Shown here in pieces: positions 25,508-34,615 of a stretch of 64,000 nucleotides of DNA; positions within the stretch are counted from its first letter, which is position 1; the number at the start of each line of letters is the position of its first letter. The notes beneath the pieces were generated by a model. The model searched no databases, had not been told where the DNA came from, and saw nothing but the letters and a program-made list of their open reading frames with translations. The DNA lies in NCBI GenBank assembly GCA_030699825.1, contig JAUYKV010000061.1, positions 1 through 64,000 of the forward strand. Direction: 5' to 3'. The translations under genes and the position numbers were made by a program. Origin of the DNA: Pseudomonas sp. GTDB lineage: Bacteria > Pseudomonadota > Gammaproteobacteria > Pseudomonadales > Pseudomonadaceae.

Positions 25508-26718
25508 GGCAGGGCTCCGAGAATCAGCGACAGGTTGCTGCCGCCAAAGGCGAACGAGTTGCTCATCAGTCGATGCGGGCGTCTGGCGACTGCGACCTGC
25601 CCGTCGACCAGTTGCAGGCGCGGCAGTTGCGGATCGGCCTGGCCGTCCCACAGATGGGGCGGCAGGCGCCGATCGCGGTTATGGGCGCTCAGGGTCAGCC
25701 AGCAGAAGGCCGCTTCCAGCGCCCCGGCGGCGCCCAGGGTATGGCCGCTCAGCGGCTTGCTCGAAGAGCAGGGCACGCCATGGGGAAACACGGCCTGCAC
25801 CGCTAGGCTTTCCATCGCATCGTTGTGCTGGGTGGCGGTGCCGTGCAGGTTCAGGTAGTCGATCTCTTCGGCGCTCACGCCAGCGGCGGCCAGGGCCTTG
25901 CGCATCGCCTGCTGGGCGCCGAGGCCCTCAGGGTGGGGCGCGGAAATATGATGGGCGTCGGAACTGGCGCCGCCGCCGAGCAGGGCGATCGGCCGCTCCG
26001 TGCCGGCTGCCGCTGCTTGGCTCGGTGGCGTTCGGGTCATGACGAACAACGCCGCCGCTTCGCCGATATTTATGCCCCGGCGATTCAGCGAGAACGGATT
26101 GCAGCGTTCGGCAGCCACCGCTTCCAGCGCGGTGAAGCCGTTCAGGGTCAGGCGGCACAGGCTGTCCACCCCGCCGCACAGCACGGCATCGCAGATGCCC
26201 TGCTGCAGCAGGCGCTGGGCGCTGAGCAGGGCGCGGGCGCTGGAGGTGCAGGCGGTCGACAGGCAGTAGGCCGGGCCGCTGAGGCCGAGCCATTCGGCGA
26301 GAAAGGTGGCGGGGGCGGCGATTTCCTGTTGGGCGTAGCGGTAGTCCGCCGGCAGCACACCCTCGTGGACGAAACGGGCAATGGCCTGGCTGGCTTCGTG
26401 TATGCCCGAGGTGCTGGTGCCTAGCACCACGCCGACCCGTGCGCCACCGTACTGGTCGATCACGGCGCGGATCTGCGGTTCGATCTGCAGCGCGGCGGCC
26501 AGCAGCAGCTGATTGTTGCGGCTGAACGAGGCCTGCATGGCGCTCGGCAGCGGCGGCAGCTCGGCAGTCACCGCGCCGACCGTCAGGCTGCGCCCGCTGA
26601 CCCAGCCGTCCTGCGCGCGCATGCCGCTGGCGTCGCCGGCGAACAGGGCGTCGGCGACCGCCTGCTTGCCCTGGCCGAGGGCGCAGATCAGGCCGAGGGC
26701 GTTGAGGTAGCCAGGCAT
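25504..26718 (-). CDS. apeO: Beta-ketoacyl-ACP synthase, ApeO-like
   Basis: 404-residue ketosynthase with Cys157 (STACTSS), His292 (LHGTATQHND) and His326 (LSGHTLGAAG). In characterised aryl polyene synthesis ApeO forms the elongating heterodimer with the chain-length factor ApeC, encoded at the other end of this operon. ATG 26718 (MPGYLNALG) overlaps the stop of the lipoprotein gene (TGATG); the longer open frame upstream is not ketosynthase-like. Confidence 0.88.
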   Translation of the reverse strand: MPGYLNALGLICALGQGKQAVADALFAGDASGMRAQDGWVSGRSLTVGAVTAELPPLPSAMQASFSRNNQLLLAAALQIEPQIRAVIDQYGGARVGVVLGTSTSGIHEASQAIARFVHEGVLPADYRYAQQEIAAPATFLAEWLGLSGPAYCLSTACTSSARALLSAQRLLQQGICDAVLCGGVDSLCRLTLNGFTALEAVAAERCNPFSLNRRGINIGEAAALFVMTRTPPSQAAAAGTERPIALLGGGASSDAHHISAPHPEGLGAQQAMRKALAAAGVSAEEIDYLNLHGTATQHNDAMESLAVQAVFPHGVPCSSSKPLSGHTLGAAGALEAAFCWLTLSAHNRDRRLPPHLWDGQADPQLPRLQLVDGQVAVARRPHRLMSNSFAFGGSNLSLILGALP

Positions 26719-27221
26719 CAGGGAATCTCCTGGTCGGGGAGCACGTTGACCCGGTAACTCAGGTCTTGCGCGTGGTTCAGGGTGAAATCCAGGGGCGCAC
26801 GGTAGCGGATTCGCCAGCTGGGGGTAAGCCGGCGCTGGCCATCGGCGAGCAATTGCCAGGTCGTGGGCGCATAGCTGGCGGCCAGGGCATCGGTCGGAGT
26901 CAGGGCAAACAGCACGGCCGCGAACAGCTCGAGTGCCTCGCCATTGGGCGGCAGCAGGCCGTCGGCCCGCCAGGTGCCATTCTGCAACAGCTGGCGCGCC
27001 AGGGGCATGCCGAGTGGGTCGAACAGCGACCAGCGCAGGCTCGAACCCTCGGCCTGCACTACCACCAGCCACCAGAACTGCTGCGCACCGGCCTGCTCGC
27101 GGCGGATTTGCAGGGTCGCCGGCAGTGGCGCGGTGAATTCGGGCGGGCTCGAGGGCAGCGGCGTGCGCGCCGCGCAGGCGCTCAGCAGCAGACCGATACA
27201 GAGGAGCAACAGACGGCTCAT
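26718..27221 (-). CDS. DUF3261-type lipoprotein of the aryl polyene operon
   Basis: 167 residues. Signal with lipobox LLSACA, Cys16 lipidated. The mature part has a LolB-like look (WRADGLLPPNGEALELFAAVLFALTP), consistent with an outer-membrane receptor for a lipidic product delivered by the LolA-like protein of the same operon. That role is inferred. ATG 27221 overlaps the stop of the small upstream ORF (ATGA). Confidence 0.82.
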   Translation of the reverse strand: MSRLLLLCIGLLLSACAARTPLPSSPPEFTAPLPATLQIRREQAGAQQFWWLVVVQAEGSSLRWSLFDPLGMPLARQLLQNGTWRADGLLPPNGEALELFAAVLFALTPTDALAASYAPTTWQLLADGQRRLTPSWRIRYRAPLDFTLNHAQDLSYRVNVLPDQEIP

Positions 27222-27412
27222 GGCTGGGGCCGCTGCAGCGGCTTGCGCGCCACCAGGTTTACCAGGGTTTCGTCACGCTGGCCGCCCGGCTTGAGCACGC
27301 GCCAGAATTCGCCGAGGGCCACGCGCAGCGCGTGCTGCTGCCAAACATGGCTCTGCAGGAAGCAGAAACCGAAAGCGGTTTCTTCGACATAGGTGGTGGC
27401 GACGCGGGTCAT
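27218..27412 (-). CDS. Small ORF of unknown function, translationally coupled
   Basis: 64 residues from ATG 27412, preceded by AAGGAAGC eight nt upstream, starting 13 bp after the flavoprotein stop and ending in an ATGA overlap with the lipoprotein gene. That placement argues for real translation. The middle reads LGEFWRVLKPGG, like the post-motif I segment of class I methyltransferases, but the domain around it is far too short. It may be a methyltransferase remnant or an unrelated small protein. I do not recognise a family. Confidence 0.5.
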   Translation of the reverse strand: MTRVATTYVEETAFGFCFLQSHVWQQHALRVALGEFWRVLKPGGQRDETLVNLVARKPLQRPQP

Positions 27413-27425
27413 TGAGCTTCCTTGT

Positions 27426-28679
27426 TCAGACGACATGGGCGGGAGCACAGAGTTCGGCCAGTACCCGCAGGCGCCGCTTGGGCTCGGCGACATAGGGATT
27501 GTTCTGATCCCAGGCGTAGCCGGCGAGGATCGAGCAGATCATCCGGCGGATTTGCGGCGCGGCGTGCGGGTAATGGATCACCTCCTGGAAGGAACCGTCG
27601 TACCAGCCCTCGACGTAGACCCGGAAGGCGTCGATGCCGCGCTTGAGCGGGATGGCGAAGTCATTTTCCCAGTCCACCGTCTCGCCGCGCAACTGTCGGT
27701 GCAACACCGCGGCGGCCATGCTCGCGGAGCGCATGGCGATGGTCACACCGGAAGAGAACACCGGGTCGAGGAATTCCGCGGCGTTGCCGAGCAGGGCGAA
27801 ACCCGGTCCGTGCAGGGATTTGACGTTGGCCGAGTAACCGCCGAGGGCGCGCGCGGGGGTATCCCAGACGGCGTTCGCCAGCACGCGCTGCAGGCTGGGG
27901 GTTTCCGCGACGAACTGCTTGAGACAGGCGTCCATATCCTGCGTGCGGCCTTCATAGCGAGTCGCCGCGGCGACCACGCCGACCGAGCAGCGGCCGTTGC
28001 TGAAAGGAATGGTCCAGAACCACACATCCTGCAGGGTGGGGTGGGTGGTGATGAGGATTTTCTCGCGGTCGAAGCCGCTGCCAGCACTGCGATCCTCGAC
28101 ATGGGTGAACACGGCCTGGCGCACCGGGAAGCTCGACGGTATGTCGAGGTCGAGCAGGCGCGGTAGCACGCGGCCGTAGCCGCTGCCATCGAGAACGAAG
28201 GCGCACTTCACCTGATATTGGTGGCCATCGGCCAGGCGGCGCACGCTCAGGAGCGGGCAGTCGCCGCTGAAATCGGCCGCGACTATTTCTTCCTCGTAGC
28301 GGATTTCCACACCCTGCAGCTCGGCCTGATCGGCCAGCAACTGGTCGAAGTCGGCGCGCAAGACCTGATAGGTCGAGCCCTGGCCCTGGGTGAAGCCGTC
28401 GCGGAAGTCGAACTCGTTGTAGCGCTCGCCCCAGGCGAAGGCCGCGCCATGCTTGGTCTGGAAGCCGGCCGCCTGCACTGCCTCGAGCATCCCGGCCTCC
28501 TCGACGAAGTCGAGACAGTGCGACAGCAGGCTCTCGCCGATCGAGAAGCGCGGAAAGCGCTGACGCTCCAGGACCAGCACGTCATGGCCGTTGCGCTTGA
28601 GCAGGGCGCTGGCGATGGCGCCCGAGGGGCCGGCCCCAATCACCACGACCTGGCGTTTTTCGACTTCAAGAGACTTCAT
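27426..28679 (-). CDS. FAD-dependent oxidoreductase with flavin halogenase signatures
   Basis: 417 residues. The N-terminal FAD site is VVVIGAGPSGAIAS (12-25). IGES follows at 47-50, Lys76 lies in QTKHGAAFAWG where flavin-dependent halogenases carry their catalytic lysine (K79 in PrnA), and WFWTIP (220-225) fits the WxWxIP halogenase motif. It could halogenate or otherwise oxidise the aryl head; geranylgeranyl-reductase relatives share the fold, so activity is unproven. Xanthomonadin clusters, which make brominated aryl polyenes, carry a comparable gene. Overlaps the exporter stop (ATGA). Confidence 0.8.
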   Translation of the reverse strand: MKSLEVEKRQVVVIGAGPSGAIASALLKRNGHDVLVLERQRFPRFSIGESLLSHCLDFVEEAGMLEAVQAAGFQTKHGAAFAWGERYNEFDFRDGFTQGQGSTYQVLRADFDQLLADQAELQGVEIRYEEEIVAADFSGDCPLLSVRRLADGHQYQVKCAFVLDGSGYGRVLPRLLDLDIPSSFPVRQAVFTHVEDRSAGSGFDREKILITTHPTLQDVWFWTIPFSNGRCSVGVVAAATRYEGRTQDMDACLKQFVAETPSLQRVLANAVWDTPARALGGYSANVKSLHGPGFALLGNAAEFLDPVFSSGVTIAMRSASMAAAVLHRQLRGETVDWENDFAIPLKRGIDAFRVYVEGWYDGSFQEVIHYPHAAPQIRRMICSILAGYAWDQNNPYVAEPKRRLRVLAELCAPAHVV

Positions 28680-31045
28680 AAAGGGCTTGGTGCCTCGTTA
28701 TTGGCGGTGAGCGTGAGGTGGCTCGGGGTGACCCAGGGCGACAGCAGGAAGCAGAAGAACAGGCCGAGGCTGATGGCCAGTCCGAAGTTGGCGATGACTG
28801 GGGTCTGGCTGAGCAGCAACAGGCCGAAGGACAGCCAGCTGGTCAGGGCCGCGAGCAGGGTGCCGAGCAGGCTCACCGCCGGGCCGCCGATGTTTTCGCG
28901 CATCAGGATCGCGTAATCGACGCCGATGGCGGTGATCAGCAGCAGGCCGAACAGGCTGAACAGGGTCAGCGGTTGCCCCAGCCAGCCGAGGCAGGCCAGT
29001 GCCGTCAGGGCAGCCAGTAGCGGTAGGCAGACGATGCGCAGGGCGCCGCCGAGGCCGAACGGCAGGCACAGCAACAACAGGATCGCCGCAATGGACATCA
29101 GTTTGAGCTGCGCCGCGCTCAGCTGGGTGGCGCTGAACAAGCCGTTCAGCTCGGCGAGACGATCCACCAGTTGCACGCCGTCGAGCCCTGCGCCGACGCT
29201 GTGCAGCACGCTCGCATCGCTCAGGCCTTGCAGGCTGACCAGACCGGCCACACCGGCATCGCCGTGGCCGAGCCAGAGTGGCCGCCAGGCCTCGCCGAGC
29301 GGGCCGGCGAGGGCCTGTTCGAGACGCGGTTGTTCGCTGTTCTGCAGCAGCGCCAGTTCCGCCTGCAAGGCGGTCTCGGGAATGCCGGCCGCCAGCAGCG
29401 GCTGCCAGTGCTGCGGCAAGTCTTGCAGTGCCTGGCGCAGTGGCTGCAACTGACTGCTCGGCGCGACCAGCTGGCTGAGGGCGCGGTAACCGCGCAGTTG
29501 GCCGTCGGCCACGGCACGCTCCAGGCGCTCGCTCAACGCGGCCTGACGCTGCAGTAGCTGTTGCTCATCGCTGGCGCGCACCAGGAAGAACTGGCTGGTG
29601 GGCTGCTGGCCGGTCAGCTCGGCGATCCGCTGGGCTTCGTCGAGCAGCTGCGGCTCGGCGCCCAGCCACTGGCGCGGATCGTTCTGCGTGTGCAGTTGCA
29701 GCAGGCCGGCGGCGCAGAACAGCAAGAGCAAACCGAGCAGTTTGCGGCTGCCGATGCGGGCGAGCAGACGGGCGCGCAGGCTCAGCAGGTTTTCGCTGAA
29801 GCGCAGCAGGCCGGGCGCGGGCCGCAGCTGCAGGCCGGCGAGCCAGGCCGGCAACAGGCACACCGCGCAGAGGTAGGCGGCGATCAGTCCGGCGGCGGAA
29901 AACACGGCGATCTGGGTCAGCGCCGGGAACGGGGTGAAGGCCAGCGCCAGGTAGCCGATCAGGTTGGTGCCCAGGCTCAGGCTGAGGCCGGGCAGGGTCG
30001 CGGCCATGGAGCTCCAGCTGTGCCAGTTGGCCTGGCCGTGCAAGGTGCTCCAGCTTTTACTCAGATAATGCTGCGGGTAGTCGGCGGCCACGCCGATCAG
30101 GCTGGCGCCGAGCACCAGGGTCAGCGCATTGATCTGGCCGAACACCAGCACGCAGGCGGCGCAGCCGGCGAGCAGCGCCACGCCGATGGGCAGCAGGCTG
30201 ACCAGCACGCGCACGCGGCGATAGCTCAGCAGCAACAGCAGGAGGATGCCGAGGATCGCGGCGCCGCCGATCCAGGTCACTTCACGGCTTGCCTGGGCCT
30301 GGCCGGCGGCGGCGTAGAGCAGGCCGCTGGCGGCGAGCAGTTGACCGCCCGCGGCGCCGACCAGGGCGCGCGCGCTGGCCACCTCGCTGGCGACCGCCGG
30401 CGCTGCCTGCAGGTCGAACGAGTCGCCCTGGATGCGCGCGCGCAGCAGCGCCCAGGTCAGGCCCTGGTCTTCGACCAGCAGCGCGCCGCTGGCCAGGTCG
30501 GTCTGGATCCGCGGGTGCGGGTTGAGCGCCTGTTGCGCGCGGGCGCCCAGGCCCAGCCAGTCCTGATCGATGGGCAGCAGGCTGACGCTGGCGAAGGTGT
30601 CGAACAGCTGGGCGGCGCGTTGCTGGATAAAATCCTCGGGCTGCTCGATCAGCAGTTGCCGGTCTGCGCTGGGCAGCAGGCTCAGGCGGCTGGCGCGCAG
30701 CTGCTGGCGCAGCGCGTCCAGGTCGGCCTGCAGGCTCCACTGCAGCTGCTCGAAGCGACCCGCTTCGGCCCATTGCCGAGCGATGCGCTGCACCAGAACG
30801 ATCGCCTGCTCGCGCTCGGCATGGCCAACCAGCATCAGCAGCTCGCGATTCAGCGGTTCCTGCATGCGCCGTTCGGCCTGCTGCACCAGTTCATCACCCG
30901 CGCCTTGCGGCAACAGGGCGAGCATGCTCGCCTGCAACGGTGGGCCGGCGCGCCACTGCCAGGCGCTGAGTGCCAGCAGGGCCAGCAGCAGGGCGAGCAA
31001 CAGGCGCGGCAGGAGTCGTCGCGTCGAGCGCCGGTCAAGGCGCAA
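28676..31045 (-). CDS. MMPL/RND-family exporter of the aryl polyene operon
   Basis: 789-residue inner-membrane protein. One N-terminal helix, a large periplasmic domain (about 35-250), a block of five to six helices, a second periplasmic domain, and a second block of helices at the C-terminus: the pseudo-duplicated RND layout. Contains LVLGASLIGVAADYPQHYLSKS and LLLITAIGVDYAILMRENIG, the two TM4-like segments. Probably moves the polyene lipid out of the inner membrane. Its start overlaps the lolA-like gene by 11 bp. Confidence 0.88.
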   Translation of the reverse strand: MRLDRRSTRRLLPRLLLALLLALLALSAWQWRAGPPLQASMLALLPQGAGDELVQQAERRMQEPLNRELLMLVGHAEREQAIVLVQRIARQWAEAGRFEQLQWSLQADLDALRQQLRASRLSLLPSADRQLLIEQPEDFIQQRAAQLFDTFASVSLLPIDQDWLGLGARAQQALNPHPRIQTDLASGALLVEDQGLTWALLRARIQGDSFDLQAAPAVASEVASARALVGAAGGQLLAASGLLYAAAGQAQASREVTWIGGAAILGILLLLLLSYRRVRVLVSLLPIGVALLAGCAACVLVFGQINALTLVLGASLIGVAADYPQHYLSKSWSTLHGQANWHSWSSMAATLPGLSLSLGTNLIGYLALAFTPFPALTQIAVFSAAGLIAAYLCAVCLLPAWLAGLQLRPAPGLLRFSENLLSLRARLLARIGSRKLLGLLLLFCAAGLLQLHTQNDPRQWLGAEPQLLDEAQRIAELTGQQPTSQFFLVRASDEQQLLQRQAALSERLERAVADGQLRGYRALSQLVAPSSQLQPLRQALQDLPQHWQPLLAAGIPETALQAELALLQNSEQPRLEQALAGPLGEAWRPLWLGHGDAGVAGLVSLQGLSDASVLHSVGAGLDGVQLVDRLAELNGLFSATQLSAAQLKLMSIAAILLLLCLPFGLGGALRIVCLPLLAALTALACLGWLGQPLTLFSLFGLLLITAIGVDYAILMRENIGGPAVSLLGTLLAALTSWLSFGLLLLSQTPVIANFGLAISLGLFFCFLLSPWVTPSHLTLTANNEAPSPL

Positions 31046-31637
31046 GGGCGAGGCGCTCCGCTTCGCTCAAGCTGTCGTCGACCTGGCTCTGCGGCAGGCG
31101 CAGCAGGGTGCTGTCACCCTGGGTTTCCGCCAGTTCGATCCGCTCGACCAGGGCGCCGCCCTGGATATGGATGGCGCTGAAGATCTGCTTGAGCAGCCGC
31201 GAGCGCGGTGTCAGGCTGAGCTGCCAGGCCTCGGCATCGCCGCTCAACTGCAGCTCGAAGTCGTCGGCCAGACCGGCATGGTCGCCCCTGAGCACGGCGA
31301 GGAACAGCCGACTCTGCTGCGCGGCGACATCCTGCCCAGGTTGCTGCTGCCAGCCCTGGGGCGTGCGCCGGGCAATGCCCTGGTCGCCGATGCGGTAGTC
31401 CTGCTGCAGTGGGCTGTGCAACTGCCAGAGCAGGCCATGCTCGCGGGACAGGACGAACTGGCCGCGGCTGGTCAGCGGCTGCGGGAGGGCGCGCAGGTGT
31501 TTTTCCTGGATGAACGGGCCGCGCACCACGGCCGGTTTGGCCAGTTGGGCGCCGAGCTGCTCGAGGTCGAAGGCCTGGGCCAGGCTGGCACCGAGCAGCG
31601 CGATGCCGACGGCGATACACCGTAGGAAATGCTTCAT
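31035..31637 (-). CDS. LolA-like outer-membrane lipoprotein carrier, aryl polyene type
   Basis: 200 residues with a signal peptide ending at AQA-FD. The mature part follows the LolA fold: GPFIQEKHLRALPQPLTSRGQFVLS, GLLWQL and a final LQ-rich strand. Likely shuttles the product across the periplasm between the MMPL exporter and the DUF3261 lipoprotein (inferred from the operon). ATG 31637 overlaps the thioesterase stop (ATGA). Confidence 0.85.
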   Translation of the reverse strand: MKHFLRCIAVGIALLGASLAQAFDLEQLGAQLAKPAVVRGPFIQEKHLRALPQPLTSRGQFVLSREHGLLWQLHSPLQQDYRIGDQGIARRTPQGWQQQPGQDVAAQQSRLFLAVLRGDHAGLADDFELQLSGDAEAWQLSLTPRSRLLKQIFSAIHIQGGALVERIELAETQGDSTLLRLPQSQVDDSLSEAERLALAP

Positions 31638-32059
31638 GCGAGCGCCTTCTCTACCGCGTCGAGCAACACCCGGGGCGAGGCCAGTTGCATCTCGCGGCTG
31701 GCCATCGCCACCGCCACCTGCACGCTGCTGCCGCGGGTCATGCGTTCGCCGCTCTCGGCGTCGCAGATCAGGTAGTGGATCTTCAGGCGGTTTTCCCATT
31801 CGATCAGGTCGGCGCGCACGACAATCGTCTGGCCGAACTGGGCGCCACGGATATAGCGCAGCTGCAGGTCGATGATCGGCCAGGCGTAGCCCGCCGCGCG
31901 CATCTGCGTGTAGTTGTGGCCGAGCTTGTCGAGCAGGGCGCAGCGCGCCACCTCGAAATATTTGACGTAGTGGCCGTGCCAGACCACGTCCATCGAGTCG
32001 ACGTCGAAGAAGGGCACGACCAACTCGATCTCGGCCTGCAATACGCCTGGGCTACGCAT
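31634..32059 (-). CDS. Acyl-CoA/ACP thioesterase (4HBT hotdog family)
   Basis: 141 residues with the 4-hydroxybenzoyl-CoA thioesterase signature VVPFFDVDSMDVVWHGHYVKYFE, including the catalytic Asp. Probably hydrolyses or edits thioesters in the pathway. AAGGAG sits seven nt before ATG 32059. A gap of 89 bp separates it from the ammonia-lyase gene upstream; the gap holds a GGTGCG-CGT-CGCACC-type hairpin (about 32117-32140). Confidence 0.88.
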   Translation of the reverse strand: MRSPGVLQAEIELVVPFFDVDSMDVVWHGHYVKYFEVARCALLDKLGHNYTQMRAAGYAWPIIDLQLRYIRGAQFGQTIVVRADLIEWENRLKIHYLICDAESGERMTRGSSVQVAVAMASREMQLASPRVLLDAVEKALA

Positions 32060-32148
32060 GGGCGGCTCCTTGGCGAGTGGTGCGCGCGGCGCAGCCTAGG
32101 TGGTATGCGCTGCTGGCCGTAGGGTGCGTCGTGCGCACCAGGGCAGAC

Positions 32149-33690
32149 TCAGGCATATAGCCTCCAATGCTGGTCGCGGATACGGGTCAGGCACAGGCGC
32201 AGTTCGCCTTCCAGGGCGCGGTCTTCGATCACCGGCGGAAAATCCGCACTCAGCTGTTCGCGCATGGCCGCCACGGGTGCGGGGATGTCGCTCTTGCCGT
32301 CGCGCAGGCGCAGCCAGACGCCCTGGTTGGCCGCCAGCAGGGTGGCGGCGGCGACCTGTTCGGTCAGCTCGAGGCTGCGCAGGGCATCGCGCGCGGCGAT
32401 GGTGCCCATGCTCACCTTGTCCTGGTTGTGGCATTCGGTGGAGCGCGAGAACACGCTGGCCGGCATGCTGTTTTTCAGGGCTTCGGCGGTCCAGGCGCTG
32501 GCGCCGATCTGCACCGCCTTGAAACCGTGGTTGATCATTGCGCTGACGCTCGGCGCGCCGGACAGGTTGCTCGGCAGGCCGTGGTTGTAGCGGCTGTCCA
32601 CCAGCAGGGCGAGCTGGCGGTCGAGCAGGTCGGCGACGTTGCCGACCAGGTTCTTCAGGCTGTCCATGGCGAAGGCGATATGGCCGCCGTAGAAGTGCCC
32701 GCCATGCAGCACGCGTTCGGCTTCGGCGTCGATCAGCGGGTTGTCGTTGGCGCTGTTCAGTTCGGTTTCGATGAACTGCCGCAACAGGCCCAGGCTGTCG
32801 GCCATCACCCCGAGCACATGCGGTGCGCAGCGCAGCGAGTAGCGATCCTGCAGGCGGTGCAGCGGCGCGGTCGGCGCGTCGATCGCCAGGTCCTGGCGCA
32901 GCCAGGCGGCCACCTGCATCTGTCCCGGGTGCGGTTTGGCGGCGAACAGGCGCTCGTCAAAGTGCTCCGGATTGCCTTCCAGGGCCACCACGTTGAGCGC
33001 GGTGATGCGCGTGGCCAGCTTGAGCAGGTACTCGGCGCGGGAAAACGCCAGGCAGGCCAGGGCGGTCATCACCGCGGTGCCGTTCATCAGCGCCAGCGCT
33101 TCCTTGGGCCGCAGGGTCAGCGGCGTCCAGCCCAGTTCGGCATGCACTTCGGCGGCGCTGCGTTGCTCGCCGCGATACAGCACCTCGCGCTCGCCGGACA
33201 GGGTGGCGGCGACATAGGACAGCGGGGTCAGGTCGCCGCTGGCGCCGACCGAGCCTTCTTCCGGGATCAGCGGCAACACGTCATGTGCAAGAAAGGCGCG
33301 CAGGCGCTCCAGCAGTTCCATGCGTACCCCGGAAACCCCCTGGCACAGCGACTGCAAACGCACGGCCAGCACCGCCCGGGTGCTGGCTTCGTCGAGCAAC
33401 CGGCCCAGGCCGCAGCCGTGAAAGGTGTAGAGGTGACGCGGCAGCGCCTCGACCTGGTGCAGCGGCACGGCCACCACGCAGGAATCGCCATAGCCGGTGG
33501 TGACGCCGTAGATCACGCCCTCCTTGTCCAGCAGGGTATCGAGGAAGCGCGGGCCCTTGTCGATCATCTCGCGGTAGGCCGCATCGTCCTGCAGCAACGC
33601 CTGGGCGCGGCGTTGGGACAGAACGTTGATCTGTTCGATACTCAGCGGTTGTTCGCCGAACACCACGGGTTCAGCCAGGTATGTCGTCAT
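32149..33690 (-). CDS. Aromatic amino acid ammonia-lyase (HAL/PAL/TAL family)
   Basis: 513 residues. Tyr61 in YGVTTGYG and the MIO-forming triad Ala150-Ser151-Gly152 (GSVGASGDLTPLSY) are intact, with NSANDNPLID and Q/E segments further on. Likely deaminates tyrosine, phenylalanine or a related amino acid to an aryl acrylate that primes the polyene; the ligase product would then enter elongation. At the position that selects substrate in TAL (HL), PAL (FL) and HAL (SH), I align Phe90-His91, so the substrate is uncertain. ATG 33690 overlaps the acyltransferase stop by 20 bp. Confidence 0.88.
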   Translation of the reverse strand: MTTYLAEPVVFGEQPLSIEQINVLSQRRAQALLQDDAAYREMIDKGPRFLDTLLDKEGVIYGVTTGYGDSCVVAVPLHQVEALPRHLYTFHGCGLGRLLDEASTRAVLAVRLQSLCQGVSGVRMELLERLRAFLAHDVLPLIPEEGSVGASGDLTPLSYVAATLSGEREVLYRGEQRSAAEVHAELGWTPLTLRPKEALALMNGTAVMTALACLAFSRAEYLLKLATRITALNVVALEGNPEHFDERLFAAKPHPGQMQVAAWLRQDLAIDAPTAPLHRLQDRYSLRCAPHVLGVMADSLGLLRQFIETELNSANDNPLIDAEAERVLHGGHFYGGHIAFAMDSLKNLVGNVADLLDRQLALLVDSRYNHGLPSNLSGAPSVSAMINHGFKAVQIGASAWTAEALKNSMPASVFSRSTECHNQDKVSMGTIAARDALRSLELTEQVAAATLLAANQGVWLRLRDGKSDIPAPVAAMREQLSADFPPVIEDRALEGELRLCLTRIRDQHWRLYA

Positions 33691-34615
33691 CTTGCTTCCA
33701 GAACGGGTAGAAGTTGAACCATTGGTGTGGAGCTTCCAGGCAGAGTTGGCCGAGGCGCTGCGCATAGCCCTGGACCCAGCTGCGGATCACCGCGTCGCGT
33801 TCGCCGCGCTTCCACTGTACGCGCTCGGCCAGGGGTTCGAGCAGCACCTGGTAGCGGCCGTCGATTTTCAGGCAGCTCATCAGGTTGAGTGGGCAGCGCA
33901 GCAAACCGGCCAGCAACCAGGGACCCTGGGGGAAGGCGGCGCTCTGGCCGAGAAAATCCACGGTGACGCTGCGGGCGCCATGCAGCGGCACGCGGTCGCC
34001 GGCGATCGCCAGCCACTCGCCGCGTTCCAGGCGCTCGGACAGTTGCAGCATGATCGCCGGATCCAGCTCGCTGACCTGAATCAGGCGCAGGTTGCTGGCA
34101 CCGGCTTCATTGAGCAGGCGGTTGAACTGCTCGGCATGCCTGGTGTGCACCAGCACGTTCATCTGGACCTTGTTGTTCAACTCGGCCAGCGCCCGGCACA
34201 CTTCCAGGTTGCCCAGGTGCGCGCCGATCAGCATTTGTCCGCGTTCGCCTTGCATCAGGTCGTGCAGGTCGTGGCGATCGATCAGGTCGATGTCCTGCAG
34301 GCCCAACTTGCCGTTCCAGACGTCCAGCTTGTCCAGCAGGGAGTCGGCGAAGGCCATGAATTGACGGAATACCGACAGGCGGCTGGGCTGCAGTTCGGCG
34401 CGCCCGCTCCAGTCGGCCAGATTGCGCTGGTAGCGCCAGATGCTGCGCCGGGCCTGGCCGCCGAGCAGGAAGAAGTACAGCACGATCAGGTAGAGCAACG
34501 GGCTGAGCGCGCGGCGACCGAGCAGGCGTACGGCCAGGGCGATGAATTTCATCAGGGCGAAGCTGCCGCGTTCTTGTTGCGCGGCCCAGTGCTTGCTGGT
34601 GCGCGGCCGACTCAT
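33671..34615 (-). CDS. LpxL-type acyltransferase of the aryl polyene operon
   Basis: 314 residues, lysophospholipid acyltransferase superfamily, LpxL/HtrB type. One N-terminal membrane segment (LSPLLYLIVLYFFLL) and the HX4E catalytic motif in GAHLGNLEVC. Probably adds an acyl or polyenoyl chain to the lipid anchor at the inner membrane. ATG 34615 overlaps the glycosyltransferase stop (ATGA). In some clusters, as I recall, these two activities are on one polypeptide; here they are two overlapping genes. Confidence 0.85.
   Translation of the reverse strand: MSRPRTSKHWAAQQERGSFALMKFIALAVRLLGRRALSPLLYLIVLYFFLLGGQARRSIWRYQRNLADWSGRAELQPSRLSVFRQFMAFADSLLDKLDVWNGKLGLQDIDLIDRHDLHDLMQGERGQMLIGAHLGNLEVCRALAELNNKVQMNVLVHTRHAEQFNRLLNEAGASNLRLIQVSELDPAIMLQLSERLERGEWLAIAGDRVPLHGARSVTVDFLGQSAAFPQGPWLLAGLLRCPLNLMSCLKIDGRYQVLLEPLAERVQWKRGERDAVIRSWVQGYAQRLGQLCLEAPHQWFNFYPFWKQDDDIPG

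Noticed and set aside
29561-31180. Long plus-strand open frame opposite the MMPL exporter gene
   Set aside because: Gln/Ala/Gly-rich shadow; the opposite strand encodes a clear 12-helix exporter with conserved motifs.
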